Source of the DNA: VAZQ01 sp963817015
GTDB lineage: Bacteria; Pseudomonadota; Alphaproteobacteria; Rhizobiales; Xanthobacteraceae
NCBI GenBank assembly: GCA_963817015.1
Contig: CAWFMV010000019.1
Span: 1,192,372 to 1,256,371, forward strand
Direction: 5' to 3'
DNA: 64,000 bases
The notes under the pieces are model-generated. The model made no database searches. It was not told where the DNA came from and saw only the letters and a list, made by a program, of their open reading frames with translations. The position numbers and the translations under genes were made by a program. Positions 56,033 to 64,000 of this stretch are shown in pieces; positions within the stretch are counted from its first letter, which is position 1; each line of letters starts with the position of its first letter.

Positions 56033-56158
56033 TGGAATGCCTTTCGTGTCCTGCGGCCCTGCCGAAAGCGCGGACGTGCGGAATGCGGGTGCCGGCGGCA
56101 CCCACCGGGCGCAATGATCAAGGATGTACCTAAAAGCCTAGGACGCTCACTCGGAGGT

Positions 56159-56178
56159 GTCTGAGCAAAATTGCTCAC
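56159..56178 (-). promoter_or_regulatory. TGAGCAA site upstream of hflKC
   Basis: On the minus strand GTGAGCAATTTTGCTCAGAC, a 20-base match to the site at 62004. Both are followed by CGAGTGAGC and then TAGGCTT...GGTA (here 56127-56152), so the conserved unit is about 50 bases long. Confidence 0.7.
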
Positions 56179-56346
56179 TTTGACACTGGTGTATGGCTGT
56201 GCTGCTGACAGGGAGACGAGTTGCCATGGTGACCACTCCTGGCACCTGACCGACGATTCCCGATGTCTACTGTTGCGCCACCGTTGGGATAAGCGCTCCT
56301 CGCTCCGCCTGCCATTGGGAGATGCTACTTTGGCTGGTCGACACGG

Positions 56347-56510
56347 TGGTTCACGATCGTGTGTAAAGCCTACCCAGCAAGCACAATTGCCGCAGTCACA
56401 CGAAGCAAGTGGTCTGTTTGGAACAGCCGCCGTCATTTCCAGGGGCCAAGCTTGTCACATCGCCGGACCAGCTTCGTGCCTCGGTGACCTTCGTGCCTCG
56501 GGGACTGAGA
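56347..56510 (-). repeat. Inverted-duplicate element, copy B
   Basis: On the minus strand it matches copy A at 49321-49460, with about 24 extra bases from a tandem 17-base duplication (CACGAAGGTCACCGAGG-type unit). Copies A and B are in opposite orientation and enclose 6.9 kb. Confidence 0.75.
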
Positions 56511-56550
56511 GACGGTGTCGCGCTCCAGCCCATACTTCGTGGAGGTGAAA

Positions 56551-57144
56551 ATGAGTATAATTCCCATCCAACACTCCTACTTTGATGACAAGGCGGTCCG
56601 CGCAATGGGGGCCGCCTTTGATCGGGCTTGTCATTCGTTTCGGAACTTCGCGAATCTCGACAGAGTGCGGGAGCTCGTCGCAAAGCAAATCATTGAAGCT
56701 GCCAAAAGAGGCGAACGCGATCCGATACGCCTCCAATGGCAAGCGGTAATGGGCCCTAGCTTCGATGACGTCCCGATGCCTGCTGACCGCGTAGGCCGCA
56801 ATCTGCCCTCCCGGTTACGCGTCGAAGCGCCTCCGGTTTTCGGTCCCGCAGCCCGCTGTTCGCCTCTTCTGCCGTTCGCGCCTATGTCTATTTTAGTGCG
56901 CGGTGGCCGCATTCAGGAGAACCCGAACAATCACCTACTAGCCGCTTCCGCGGCCCCGTGGATGATCGACACCGTCCTGCCGTGCGCGTTCGTCACAATT
57001 TCTGTGCGGGCATCAAGTTGCTTTGCCAGCGCTTCGATGATGGTCGTACCCAGCCCAGGAATTGTCCGATCCAACTCGCCTACCGGTTTGCCAATTCCGT
57101 TGTCGGAGACCGAAAGTCTCCAGTTCGGTGCGGCCAGATCATAA
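56551..57144 (+). CDS. Small soluble protein with run-on C-terminus
   Basis: The ATG follows GTGGAGGTGAAA. The first ~85 residues (SIIPIQHSYFDDKAVRAMGA, AFDRACHSFRNFANLDRVRE, LVAKQIIEAAKRGERDPIRL) look like a ~100-aa Bradyrhizobium protein of unknown function. After that the frame stays open by chance, antisense to the kinase 3' end (from 56931). A stop has probably been lost or a frameshift occurred near 56830. Confidence 0.5.
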   Translation: MSIIPIQHSYFDDKAVRAMGAAFDRACHSFRNFANLDRVRELVAKQIIEAAKRGERDPIRLQWQAVMGPSFDDVPMPADRVGRNLPSRLRVEAPPVFGPAARCSPLLPFAPMSILVRGGRIQENPNNHLLAASAAPWMIDTVLPCAFVTISVRASSCFASASMMVVPSPGIVRSNSPTGLPIPLSETESLQFGAARS

Positions 57145-58052
57145 GCAACAACCACAATGCTATCCGTCCGGTCACCGGGGAATGCATGCTTGATCGCATT
57201 GATTACGAGTTCCGTTACGATGATGCCGATGCTGACAGCCTGGCTCGATGAGGCGGTGCCGCCTTGGACATCGACTTTCAAGGTGATCGGTCGACAGTCG
57301 CCGATCATCGAGGCCGTCAGGGTCTGACACAGTCGGGTTAGATAGGGTCCGAGCTCTATCATCGCGCCAGAATCCGAGGTCTGGAGTTGCTGCTGTATGG
57401 CGGCAACCGACAAAATCCTCGTATGAGCGTCCTGAAGATGCAGTCGTGTCTCTGCCGAGCGTACGGTCCGAGCCTTGATGAGGAGAATACTCGCAATGAT
57501 CTGCAGGTTGTTTGCGACACGATGCTGCATTTCCTGCAGCAGCACTTCCTTTTGCCGCAAGAGATCCCTCAACTCCCGTTCCTTTGCGCGCCGCTCGGTA
57601 ATGTCCTCGATGCTCAGCAATATCGTACGTTCAGAACGGTTTTCGTAGAACACATTTCGGGCATTCAGGAGCATCGTGCGTCGCCCAAGACCGGGAAAGT
57701 CTTGCTCGACCTCGTAAGCTTCCATCATCGTATGGTGTGACGCGATGCTTTCAAGCAGAAGCCGAAGCTCTGGGATGTTCCACTGGCCATCGCCCAGCGC
57801 ATAGAACGAACGACCCTGGACATCCGGACTTTTCATGCGGAACGTCGAACAGAAGGAGCGGTTCGCGGTGACGACACGCAGGTCTTTATCAAGGACCAGC
57901 AGGGGCTCGCGAATCGTATCCACGATCGCCTGAGCGAGCGTGCTTCCCTCATCGAGGTCGACAAATTCCTGACCATTACCCGTGGCCAATGGCGCCGGTA
58001 ATGATCGCGCCAGCCAACTCAGCCTTGCCATACTGACTCCCCACGCACTCAA
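56931..58052 (-). CDS. PAS-HisKA_2 (HWE-like) sensor histidine kinase
   Basis: 373 aa. A PAS domain (IVDTIREPLLVLDKDLRVVT to SIEDITERRAKERELRD) is followed by the phosphoacceptor helix EVLLQEMQHRVANNLQIIA and the ATPase NIIVTELVINAIKHAFPGD / VSDNGIGKP / GLGTTIIEALAKQLDA. HisKA_2 kinases of this class often feed PhyR in the alphaproteobacterial general stress response, but no phyR, nepR or ecfG gene lies in this window. It starts six bases after the GlsB-like gene in the same direction (start 58052, or ATG 58031). Confidence 0.85.
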   Translation of the reverse strand: MSAWGVSMARLSWLARSLPAPLATGNGQEFVDLDEGSTLAQAIVDTIREPLLVLDKDLRVVTANRSFCSTFRMKSPDVQGRSFYALGDGQWNIPELRLLLESIASHHTMMEAYEVEQDFPGLGRRTMLLNARNVFYENRSERTILLSIEDITERRAKERELRDLLRQKEVLLQEMQHRVANNLQIIASILLIKARTVRSAETRLHLQDAHTRILSVAAIQQQLQTSDSGAMIELGPYLTRLCQTLTASMIGDCRPITLKVDVQGGTASSSQAVSIGIIVTELVINAIKHAFPGDRTDSIVVVAYDLAAPNWRLSVSDNGIGKPVGELDRTIPGLGTTIIEALAKQLDARTEIVTNAHGRTVSIIHGAAEAASR

Positions 58053-58058
58053 ATTGGC

Positions 58059-58352
58059 CTATCCACGTCTCCCCCAACCCCATCCCCATCCACCTCCGCC
58101 GCGAACAAGGCTGATGATCAATAGGAGTATCAGCGCGCCGATGGTGGCGTTGATGATCGCCGCAAGAAGGCCCGCGCCAAGGTGGATATCGAGTTGGGGA
58201 AGCAGCCAGCTGCCGATGAAGGCACCGGCAATTCCGATGATGAGATCGCCGACGATCCCAAACCCGGTGCCTCGCGCGATTTGACCGGCCAGCCATCCGG
58301 CAATGAGGCCGACAGCTAATATGATCAGGAGGCTTTCACTTGACATGTGCAT
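58059..58352 (-). CDS. GlsB/YeaQ/YmgE-family stress membrane protein
   Basis: 97 aa from the ATG at 58352 (GGAGATAGGAAC upstream). Three membrane segments with Gly motifs: LLIILAVGLIAGWLAGQIAR, GFGIVGDLIIGIAGAFIGSW and LLAAIINATIGALILLLIIS, plus a GGGGWGWGWGRRG tail. It is typical of the transglycosylase-associated/GlsB family induced by envelope or acid stress. Followed at once by the kinase gene, so the two are probably one transcript. Confidence 0.85.
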   Translation of the reverse strand: MHMSSESLLIILAVGLIAGWLAGQIARGTGFGIVGDLIIGIAGAFIGSWLLPQLDIHLGAGLLAAIINATIGALILLLIISLVRGGGGWGWGWGRRG

Positions 58353-58532
58353 GTTCCTATCTCCATTCGACAAAGCGGCCGACGATTCCCCGGCCAGGCT
58401 GGGGAAGCCGTGAGGCTCGCAACAAGACGGCCTGACCCTGCTCACAAGGGCTCTGTCAGCGGTTCGCTTGAAACGAGGTCGCCTTGCTGCAGCGTCTTCA
58501 ATCGCTAGCCTGCGCTCACCGGCAAGAAAAAA

Positions 58533-58550
58533 CTGTATAATATTGCTCAC
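58533..58550 (-). promoter_or_regulatory. TGAGCAA site upstream of GlsB-like gene
   Basis: On the minus strand GTGAGCAATATTATACAG, followed by CCGGTGAGCGCAGGCTAGC, so both the palindrome's left half and the downstream GTGAGC/TAGGCT-like block are present. Confidence 0.55.
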
Positions 58551-58870
58551 ACCAGGAGACAGTCGACGATGACAAAGAGGGCACACTCAAGCCTTCAGGG
58601 TCGACGTTTCTTCGCCATGAGCGACTTTCTATGAGATGCGGCCCTGCAGCGTTAAGCGCTCGTTTTCGCAAGATTTTCATCGCGGCGCCAGGAGCATAGC
58701 TTTGAACAGTTGTCCATCGTGTTGCAGCCCGGTCGCGAAGACGAAGAGGCAAAGGCGCCTCCTGAAACCCAGAATACGCATGGGTGCCATCTCGATATTT
58801 CGACGCACCAGACCCATGTATAAACTGGCACATTCCATGGATCTCCCGGCTAGCGAAATGGAGTCAGCAG

Positions 58871-59308
58871 ATGACTACACCCAGCCAATACCGAGCACAC
58901 GCAGGTAAATACTCAGAATTGATCAAAGGTACGGATAAACCGGATGAAATCCGGGATCTTCAGAGACTGGAGCACAGCTTCACCGAGCTTGCCGAAAACG
59001 AGGATTGGATGGCAAACAATTTGAACAAGACGGTTCAACGCGAAGACGCGACGAGTACCGGCACTCTGGCCGGGGAAGAAGGACCTGCCCGCACTCTGAC
59101 CGAGGAAGAGGGGCGCATTCTTAGGTGCCTCGGTGCTTCGGTTATCATGCAATGGAACACTCTCCCGAGGAAGCTGCAGAGGGAGCTATTCGACAATGCC
59201 AGTTCGGTCGGAGAGCTTCTGGAGACAGGCGCATTCAAGCAGCAAATGGCTCGCTTCCTGCACAAGCACAAAGATGACGAAGCTGGCATGAATATCCAGG
59301 GCACTTGA
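58871..59308 (+). CDS. Uncharacterised soluble protein
   Basis: 145 aa from an ATG after AAATGGAGTCAGC. The N-terminus TPSQYRAHAGKYSELIKGTD plus RDLQRLEHSFTELAENEDWM is a helical hairpin type seen in many short Bradyrhizobium proteins; the C-terminal half (GRILRCLGASVIMQWNTLPR, KLQRELFDNASSVGE) is also helical. No known domain. Starts a plus-strand run with the eRF1-like and VIT genes. Confidence 0.65.
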   Translation: MTTPSQYRAHAGKYSELIKGTDKPDEIRDLQRLEHSFTELAENEDWMANNLNKTVQREDATSTGTLAGEEGPARTLTEEEGRILRCLGASVIMQWNTLPRKLQRELFDNASSVGELLETGAFKQQMARFLHKHKDDEAGMNIQGT

Positions 59309-59348
59309 ACCGGCTAATCCCAAAGACCGCAAGCACAGGACCTGCGTC

Positions 59349-59750
59349 ATGAGCCAGCATCACTATCATGCCGTCATTTGGATCGACCACCATGAGGCGC
59401 GCGTGTTCCATTTCAGCCTGACGGATGTCGACCGACTCGTCTTGCACCCTGATCATCCGACCAGGCACATCCATCACAAAGCAAATTCAATCGGTAGCGG
59501 GCACGCGGCAGAGGATCACGACTATCTTCACGCAGCCGCTGAATCTATTGCAGACGCCGGTGCGGTTCTCATTACAGGACCAGCCAATGCAAAGACAGAA
59601 CTGGTCAAGCACATTCACTACCACGACCCCAAGCTCATGAACGCCATCGTCGGAGTGGAGACTGTCGACCATCCAAGCGACGGGCAACTCGTCGCCTATG
59701 CCAGGAAATACTTCAAGGCCAAGGATCTGATGCAGCCACAGAAGTCGTAG
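59349..59750 (+). CDS. eRF1-like 'translational machinery' protein
   Basis: 133 aa. HAVIWIDHHEARVFHFSLTD, then a His-rich stretch (HPDHPTRHIHHKANSIGSGH) and AGAVLITGPANAKTELVKHI. This matches short proteins annotated as translational machinery protein, related to the eRF1/AEF1 fold. It lacks the rest of AEF1. The His-rich part could bind metal. Role in bacteria is not established. Confidence 0.75.
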   Translation: MSQHHYHAVIWIDHHEARVFHFSLTDVDRLVLHPDHPTRHIHHKANSIGSGHAAEDHDYLHAAAESIADAGAVLITGPANAKTELVKHIHYHDPKLMNAIVGVETVDHPSDGQLVAYARKYFKAKDLMQPQKS

Positions 59751-59864
59751 ACGACGGACAGATGGCACTGCACGTTTGTTTGGGGCTCGCCTCGAGACGC
59801 ATTCGGGAATGATGTTGGATCGGCAATTCATGCATGAGAAGACGAGCGTGACGGGCGACACTTC

Positions 59865-60566
59865 ATGAGCCGTCTTCGACTGCACCCGGAGAACCACCTT
59901 GTTGACCGCATCGGGTGGTTGAGGGCAGCGGTGCTCGGCGCCAATGATGGCATCATCTCGACCGCAAGCTTGATCGTCGGCGTCGCGGCGGCGGCCGCGA
60001 AGCAAAACGATGTCTTGATTGCGGGTGTCGCGGGACTGGTGGCCGGTGCCATGTCGATGGCCGCCGGCGAGTACGTGTCGGTCAGCTCACAGTCCGACAC
60101 TGAACGGGCCGATCTCGCGCGCGAGCGCAAGGAGCTGAGTGACAATGCCGAATTTGAGCTCGACGAGCTTGCCGAAATCTACGTCAAGCGGGGCGTCGAA
60201 CAGCCGCTGGCGCGACAGGTGGCGCAGCAGCTGATGGCGAAGGACGCTCTGAGCGCACACGCGCGCGATGAGCTTGGGATTTCGGAAATTACGACTGCGC
60301 GCCCCGTGCAGGCCGCAATGACATCGGCAGTGACGTTTTCTGTGGGGGCGGCCATGCCCTTGCTCATGGTGGTCGTATCGCCCGCCGGCGCCCTTGTTCC
60401 CGTCGTTTTCGCGGCGTCTTTAGGCTTTCTTGCCCTCTTAGGTGCGGTCGGGGCGAAGGCAGGTGGCGCAAACATTCTGCGTGCCACAGCCCGAGTTACA
60501 TTCTGGGGTGCATTGGCAATGGCTCTAACCGCCGGCATCGGGAAGCTTTTCGGCACGGTTGTATGA
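59865..60566 (+). CDS. VIT/CCC1-family iron/manganese transporter
   Basis: 233 aa. Five membrane segments with the family signature GWLRAAVLGANDGIISTASL, GVAGLVAGAMSMAAGEYVSV, then a cytosolic helix bundle with Glu-rich metal-binding residues (ELSDNAEFELDELAEIYVKR) and C-terminal segments. Probably exports Fe2+ or Mn2+ from the cytoplasm. Alone in its strand block but close to the eRF1-like gene. Confidence 0.9.
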   Translation: MSRLRLHPENHLVDRIGWLRAAVLGANDGIISTASLIVGVAAAAAKQNDVLIAGVAGLVAGAMSMAAGEYVSVSSQSDTERADLARERKELSDNAEFELDELAEIYVKRGVEQPLARQVAQQLMAKDALSAHARDELGISEITTARPVQAAMTSAVTFSVGAAMPLLMVVVSPAGALVPVVFAASLGFLALLGAVGAKAGGANILRATARVTFWGALAMALTAGIGKLFGTVV

Positions 60567-60664
60567 AAATCGGGACCGCGCAGGTGTCATGAAGAAAATA
60601 TTGTCGCCCGGCAGCCCGCAATCTCAAACGATCTTGCTAGCTGCCCTAGAAGGAGCGAGACAGC

Positions 60665-61207
60665 GTGGAGAAGCCTGTAGATCTGAAGGTCGAGCTGCAT
60701 GAAACGGAAGAGCGCCTACTAACCGAGCTCAGAACGCTGCGCCGGGGGCTTCGCGCAACTCAACAAGGCGCGCTAGTGGCCGCTGTCCCGCTCACTGTTG
60801 GACAGCGGATTGCAGACACCGTTGCGGCCACGATGGGCTCTTGGACATTCATCATCCTCCAATCCTTCCTTCTCATGTTCTGGGTTCTCCTTAATGTCAC
60901 CGCCTATGTACAGAGGTGGGATCCCTACCCATTTATTTTGCTCAACCTTGCGCTCTCATTCCAAGCTGCCTACGCAGCGCCGTTCATCATGATGAGTCAG
61001 AATCGGCAACAAGATATCGATCGCAAGTCTGCAGAAAACGACCACCAGATCAACGTCAAGGCGGAACTTGAAATAGAGCTGCTTCATCAGAAGATTGATC
61101 AGCTTCGCGAGACTGAGGTCTTGTATCTGACGGAGGCCGTGAGGGATCTCACCGCTCTTCTCGGCAAAGCAAAGATTGAGAGCAGCGCGCCCCTCCCGCG
61201 CCAGTGA
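60665..61207 (+). CDS. DUF1003 membrane protein
   Basis: 180 aa from a GTG preceded by AAGGAGCGAGACAGC. Two membrane segments: SWTFIILQSFLLMFWVLLNV and PYPFILLNLALSFQAAYAAP, then MMSQNRQQDIDRKSAENDHQ and a coiled-coil tail (ELEIELLHQKIDQLRETEV). All are DUF1003 signatures. Function unknown. Confidence 0.85.
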   Translation: MEKPVDLKVELHETEERLLTELRTLRRGLRATQQGALVAAVPLTVGQRIADTVAATMGSWTFIILQSFLLMFWVLLNVTAYVQRWDPYPFILLNLALSFQAAYAAPFIMMSQNRQQDIDRKSAENDHQINVKAELEIELLHQKIDQLRETEVLYLTEAVRDLTALLGKAKIESSAPLPRQ

Positions 61208-61349
61208 CGCGGCGCCACGCTCTGGGGAAGACAAGGATTACTGATCAGGCTGACCTCGCTGGCACGAGTTCGGTGTGCTGACTCATTAGATCAATCTCCT
61301 CAGTAGCGGACACTAACGTCTGCAAGTGCAATTTAACTTTGGCGCTAGC

Positions 61350-61374
61350 GGAACAAACTCAGCACTCATGAGTT
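61350..61374 (+). promoter_or_regulatory. Possible EcfG-type promoter
   Basis: GGAAC (61350-61354), 17-base spacer, GTT (61372-61374), 50 bases upstream of the next ATG. It fits the general-stress sigma consensus loosely; a single match could be chance. Confidence 0.3.
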
Positions 61375-61425
61375 GTGATGACAGGGCGCGATCCAAGCGC
61401 TGCTTTCATTCAAGGAGTTCTGACC

Positions 61426-61758
61426 ATGCATCGTTTTCTTCTGTCTCTCAGCGCGGCGACTGCCGTTCTCACGGCAGGCGTGCTGGTGCCGAACAGCGCT
61501 TCGGCGACGCCGCTGAGTGGAGCGACGGGCCTGCGCCTCGTGATCGACACCATGGACCCGGTCGAGAATGTCGCGATTTGTTTCTACGTCGATGGCTGGA
61601 ACGGGCCGGGCTTGTATGATTGCGGCTATCGCCACCGACACGGACAGGGCTGGCATGGTCGTCGCGACGGACATAACGCTCAAGGCCGCGTCGATGATCG
61701 CAGGCGCCGCGGCGAACACAATGGTCGCAACGAGAGCGAATGGCAGGGACGCCGCTAA
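61426..61758 (+). CDS. Small exported His/Arg-rich protein
   Basis: 110 aa after a CAAGGAGTTCTGACC site. Signal peptide 1-28 (ends SASA), then a short ordered part with two Cys (NVAICFYVDGWNGPGLYDCG) and a tail rich in His, Gly and Arg (RHRHGQGWHGRRDGHNAQG) that could bind metal or nucleic acid. Unknown function. Confidence 0.65.
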   Translation: MHRFLLSLSAATAVLTAGVLVPNSASATPLSGATGLRLVIDTMDPVENVAICFYVDGWNGPGLYDCGYRHRHGQGWHGRRDGHNAQGRVDDRRRRGEHNGRNESEWQGRR

Positions 61759-62003
61759 GGCCGTTTGCCGGCCTCTGATGCCGGGGAGGAACCAAGCATA
61801 GACCACAGGGATCCGCGATGGCCGGTACCTTACCGGGCATCGCGGCTTCGTATTCTCGCGAAAGAGATCAAATCATGTCATCATTCGACGCTTTGCCCCG
61901 GCAAGCGCCCAAGTAGCAGACGTCTCGATAGGCGATTTGGCCAGAGTAGTCATTCTTAGCACAACTCGCTCCCTGATCAGCAGCACAGCCACCACGGTAT
62001 CTG

Positions 62004-62023
62004 AGTGAGCAATTTTGCTCAGA
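62004..62023 (+). promoter_or_regulatory. TGAGCAA site before exported protein
   Basis: GTGAGCAATTTTGCTCAGAC followed by CGCCGAGTGAGC and TTAGGCTTCGGTAT; the whole block (about 50 bases) matches the hflKC site. The next ATG is at 62121. Confidence 0.7.
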
Positions 62024-62120
62024 CCTCGCCGAGTGAGCACGCTTAGGCTTCGGTATGAGCGGCGGGCAGACTTAACACTTCACCCCCTGCGGCCGGCGGC
62101 TCGATCTTGGGAGAGTTCCA

Positions 62121-62663
62121 ATGAAGACGCTGATGGTCGCGCTACTGGCGTTCTTCGCGCCGACGTTGGCGGCGGCGGCGGCGCCGAGCCGCGACTGTCA
62201 TTCGCAGGCTCAGGCGGCCAAGGTGTACCCGGGCAAGTCGCTTAAGTACCGGCAGATCGGTTCGGTGCGCTGTTGGTTTGCGGGTCGCACGCCGGACAAG
62301 TCGGAGTTCAAGATTGCCCGTGCTAGTGCGGAGCCACGTGCTACTCGCGCAACACCATCAGGAACGCAGCGAGTGCAGGCCGCGCCGGCGGGGTGGCGCC
62401 GTGCCGACGTGGAGGCGCTGGGGCAGTACGTGCCCGTCGGCACCGCTGAGCTCGAGGAAAAGCAGAGCCGGCTTATCCAGGCCGTGCGGGAGCGCGCGGC
62501 CGCCGCGGAAGATCTCGCGGGCCTTGAGGGCACCTTGTGTGCTGGTCCTTGCGAAGACCTGCGCACGATCGACCCGAAGGAGTTGCGAGCCCGCCTTGAG
62601 GCGGCGTATGCGGCATTCATGGAATATTGGCTGAGTTTCTCGGATCGATGGGCGCCGCGATGA
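62121..62663 (+). CDS. Exported protein, unknown
   Basis: 180 aa. Signal peptide 1-21 (MVALLAFFAPTLAAAAAPS). The mature start RDCHSQAQAAKVYPGKSLKY / RQIGSVRCWFAG recurs in short Bradyrhizobium secreted proteins. The rest is an Arg/Ala-rich linker and a helical domain with two Cys (GTLCAGPCEDLR). The TGAGCAA site is about 100 bases upstream. Confidence 0.65.
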   Translation: MKTLMVALLAFFAPTLAAAAAPSRDCHSQAQAAKVYPGKSLKYRQIGSVRCWFAGRTPDKSEFKIARASAEPRATRATPSGTQRVQAAPAGWRRADVEALGQYVPVGTAELEEKQSRLIQAVRERAAAAEDLAGLEGTLCAGPCEDLRTIDPKELRARLEAAYAAFMEYWLSFSDRWAPR

Positions 62664-62940
62664 CCGGGCAATTCAGACATCAGTGACACGCTATCCATCG
62701 CGGGTATTGATGCGGTCGTGGCCGCGGTCGCGCGCTCTCACCCGGAACTGACTACACATTGATGGGCTCTACCTTGGCCCCAACGGCTGCCGAGAAACCG
62801 ACCCCGCGTGTTTGAGTGATACTTCTGACGATTCTGCGAGAAGACTCCCGCAGGGCCATTTCGTCGTGTGCACTAGCATTCGAAGGTATGACCCACTACT
62901 TAACCTACGGATCTGACTCACCGGCTTAAGGAAGAACGTT
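62664..62940. other. Intergenic, nothing recognised
   Basis: No gene, repeat or hairpin stands out; the last 15 bases hold the ribosome binding site of the next gene. Confidence 0.35.
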
Positions 62941-63141
62941 TTGCAACTCATTCAACTGGCTTCTGCCCTGGTCGTCAGTTTTGCACTGGTTATCCCGGCG
63001 AATGCCGCTACGACGTCAGCGCACAAGAATGCACGAGTCGAGTGCGTCCGGCTTGCCGACGCTCAAAAGTTCGGCGAGCGCCAAATCCAGCGTCGTAATT
63101 TCATCCAAGATTGCCTTATCGATCGGGGATACAACCAATAA
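62941..63141 (+). CDS. Small exported protein, TTG start
   Basis: 66 aa. A TTG start six bases after TAAGGAAGAAC. Signal peptide ends near residue 23 (IPANAAT); the mature part is 43 residues with two Cys (RVECVRLADAQ, IQDCLIDRGYNQ), probably disulfide-linked. Unknown function. Confidence 0.6.
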   Translation: MQLIQLASALVVSFALVIPANAATTSAHKNARVECVRLADAQKFGERQIQRRNFIQDCLIDRGYNQ

Positions 63142-63280
63142 GCGGTCAACGCTGGTTTAGCGATCGGAGCCCAGTCTGGCCTCACTGAATACCGTGTAGT
63201 GCCGCCAGGCGCGGTACGCGCGCGCATCGAGCGGGAATCGAATTTGCCGCACGTGGGCAACAAGCAGTCGTGTGTTTGGC

Positions 63281-63496
63281 TCAGCTTCGATCGTAGACTG
63301 CGCGTCGCGTCCCCTCTTCGTCTTCAATGGCCCGGTCCATGGCCTCGATCGCGGCCTGTGTCTCAATAAATCCCTCGCGGGCCTGTTCGGTCTTGCCGCG
63401 GTCGTAGGGGCCGGCGAGCACGCGGACAAATGCGCGCCGTTGCTCAATCAGTAGCGCTCGCGCCTGGCGCAGGCTTTCGATGTGCTCATCGCTCAT
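63281..63496 (-). CDS. Small helical protein
   Basis: 71 aa from the ATG at 63496. A helical hairpin (IESLRQARALLIEQRRAFVR then FIETQAAIEAMDRAIEDEEG). No known domain; charged and soluble. Confidence 0.5.
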   Translation of the reverse strand: MSDEHIESLRQARALLIEQRRAFVRVLAGPYDRGKTEQAREGFIETQAAIEAMDRAIEDEEGTRRAVYDRS

Positions 63497-63703
63497 GGTT
63501 GCCTCTCTCGCGGCCATCCCCGGTCGGGCCGGGTGCACAACAATAGCCATATACCCCGGCGCAGGGGGGCTTGGATCAACACTCGACTCCGGCGAAAGGC
63601 ACGTTCGACATGATCGAATGGCCCGTCTGGGATATACATGCAGGACTCCCGAGCGCATAGTGCTCAATCCTACTTCGGGGGCGGCGACCGCGAGGAATTC
63701 TAC

Positions 63704-63955
63704 ATGAGCGAAGTTTCAAACGATGATGTTGTTGCGATCGTTGGCCCAATTGGTGACGCCGCAGTGGCGGAGATCATCGGAACTGGAATCAGCAAAGATG
63801 AGTTGATCGCGGCTCACGAGCGGGCCGTGAAGGACCGGAAGGCACACGATCCTGGCCCTGCACTGGAGCCGGGTCCCTTTGCCCAGGTCGTCGGCATCCT
63901 TGAGCGGTTGCATAAAGGTGGTTGGTTGGGCGAATCCGGATCGACTTTGACATAG
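63704..63955 (+). CDS. Small soluble protein
   Basis: 83 aa from an ATG after CGAGGAATTCTAC. VSNDDVVAIVGPIGDAAVAE and ISKDELIAAHERAVKDRKAH form a helical fold with a Gly-rich loop. It resembles other short Bradyrhizobium proteins of unknown role. Confidence 0.55.
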   Translation: MSEVSNDDVVAIVGPIGDAAVAEIIGTGISKDELIAAHERAVKDRKAHDPGPALEPGPFAQVVGILERLHKGGWLGESGSTLT

Positions 63956-64000
63956 ACGCGCGTCGCCGCCGACGACACTGTCTCTGCGACCGTGCCCAAG

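Noticed and set aside
46060..62023. Reading the TGAGCAA sites as FixK/Fnr boxes
   Set aside because: The consensus lacks the TTGAT-N4-ATCAA arms; TGAGCA/TGCTCA is a different half-site.
1..64000. CRISPR array, tRNA or rRNA genes
   Set aside because: No regularly spaced short repeats and no cloverleaf or rRNA-like segments were noticed; a tool search would be more reliable.

Overview
The window is about 60% GC and looks like the chromosome of a Bradyrhizobium-type alphaproteobacterium. Supporting this are many short Rhizobiales-type proteins, Tat-exported redox enzymes, an extra groESL locus, HWE/HisKA_2-type kinases, and a ParB-methylase / DUF5681 / terminase cassette. No rRNA, tRNA or CRISPR array was recognised. 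The taxonomic call is inference from protein families.

Layout. 0-2 kb: a multiply frameshifted alkaline-phosphatase-superfamily gene. 2.2-5.9 kb: an operon for a Tat-exported FAD dehydrogenase, an accessory protein and a cytochrome c. 6-19.4 kb: small exported proteins, a tyrosine recombinase, an FkbM methyltransferase, an ABC1/UbiB-like kinase pair, a DUF2945/DUF488 pair, ModA and a Tat-exported PEP-mutase-like protein. Between these lie many gene corpses (TctC/Bug receptor, integrase, SRPBCC protein, saccharopine-dehydrogenase-like protein, ABC ATPase). 19.8-22.6 kb: a lower-GC foreign gene for one 927-aa protein joining a RecB/Cas4-like Cys cluster, a DEDD exonuclease-like domain and an IS66-type transposase. 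23-33 kb: a phytoene-desaturase-like enzyme, an ECF sigma / small membrane protein / signal-peptidase-like operon in which the peptidase lacks its catalytic Ser, GTP cyclohydrolase I, a second ECF sigma, a di-haem cytochrome and an HWE kinase. 33.7-37.4 kb: two frameshifted exported proteins and an exported amidase. 38-42.5 kb: the ParB-methylase, DUF5681 and terminase cassette, next to the ghost of another methylase, plus a small ribbon-helix-helix-like gene bracketed by paired palindromes.

43-64 kb is a stress-response neighbourhood: groES with a frameshifted groEL, a double cold-shock-domain protein, two Crp/Fnr regulators (one frameshifted), hflK-hflC, a HisKA_2-type kinase, a GlsB/YeaQ membrane protein, a VIT-family transporter, a DUF1003 protein, an eRF1-like 'translational machinery' protein and many tiny membrane or exported proteins. 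A recurring operator or promoter-like palindrome (core TGAGCAATTNTGCTCA, usually followed by GAC) precedes many of these genes, and it points toward the gene in every case.

Two large-scale patterns stand out. About ten near-complete copies and several fragments of a roughly 115-bp intergenic repeat, all in one orientation, occur between 1.7 and 33.6 kb and are not seen after that. About ten otherwise recognisable genes carry single-base frameshifts, which means either advanced decay or uncorrected sequencing indels. The sequence alone cannot decide between these.
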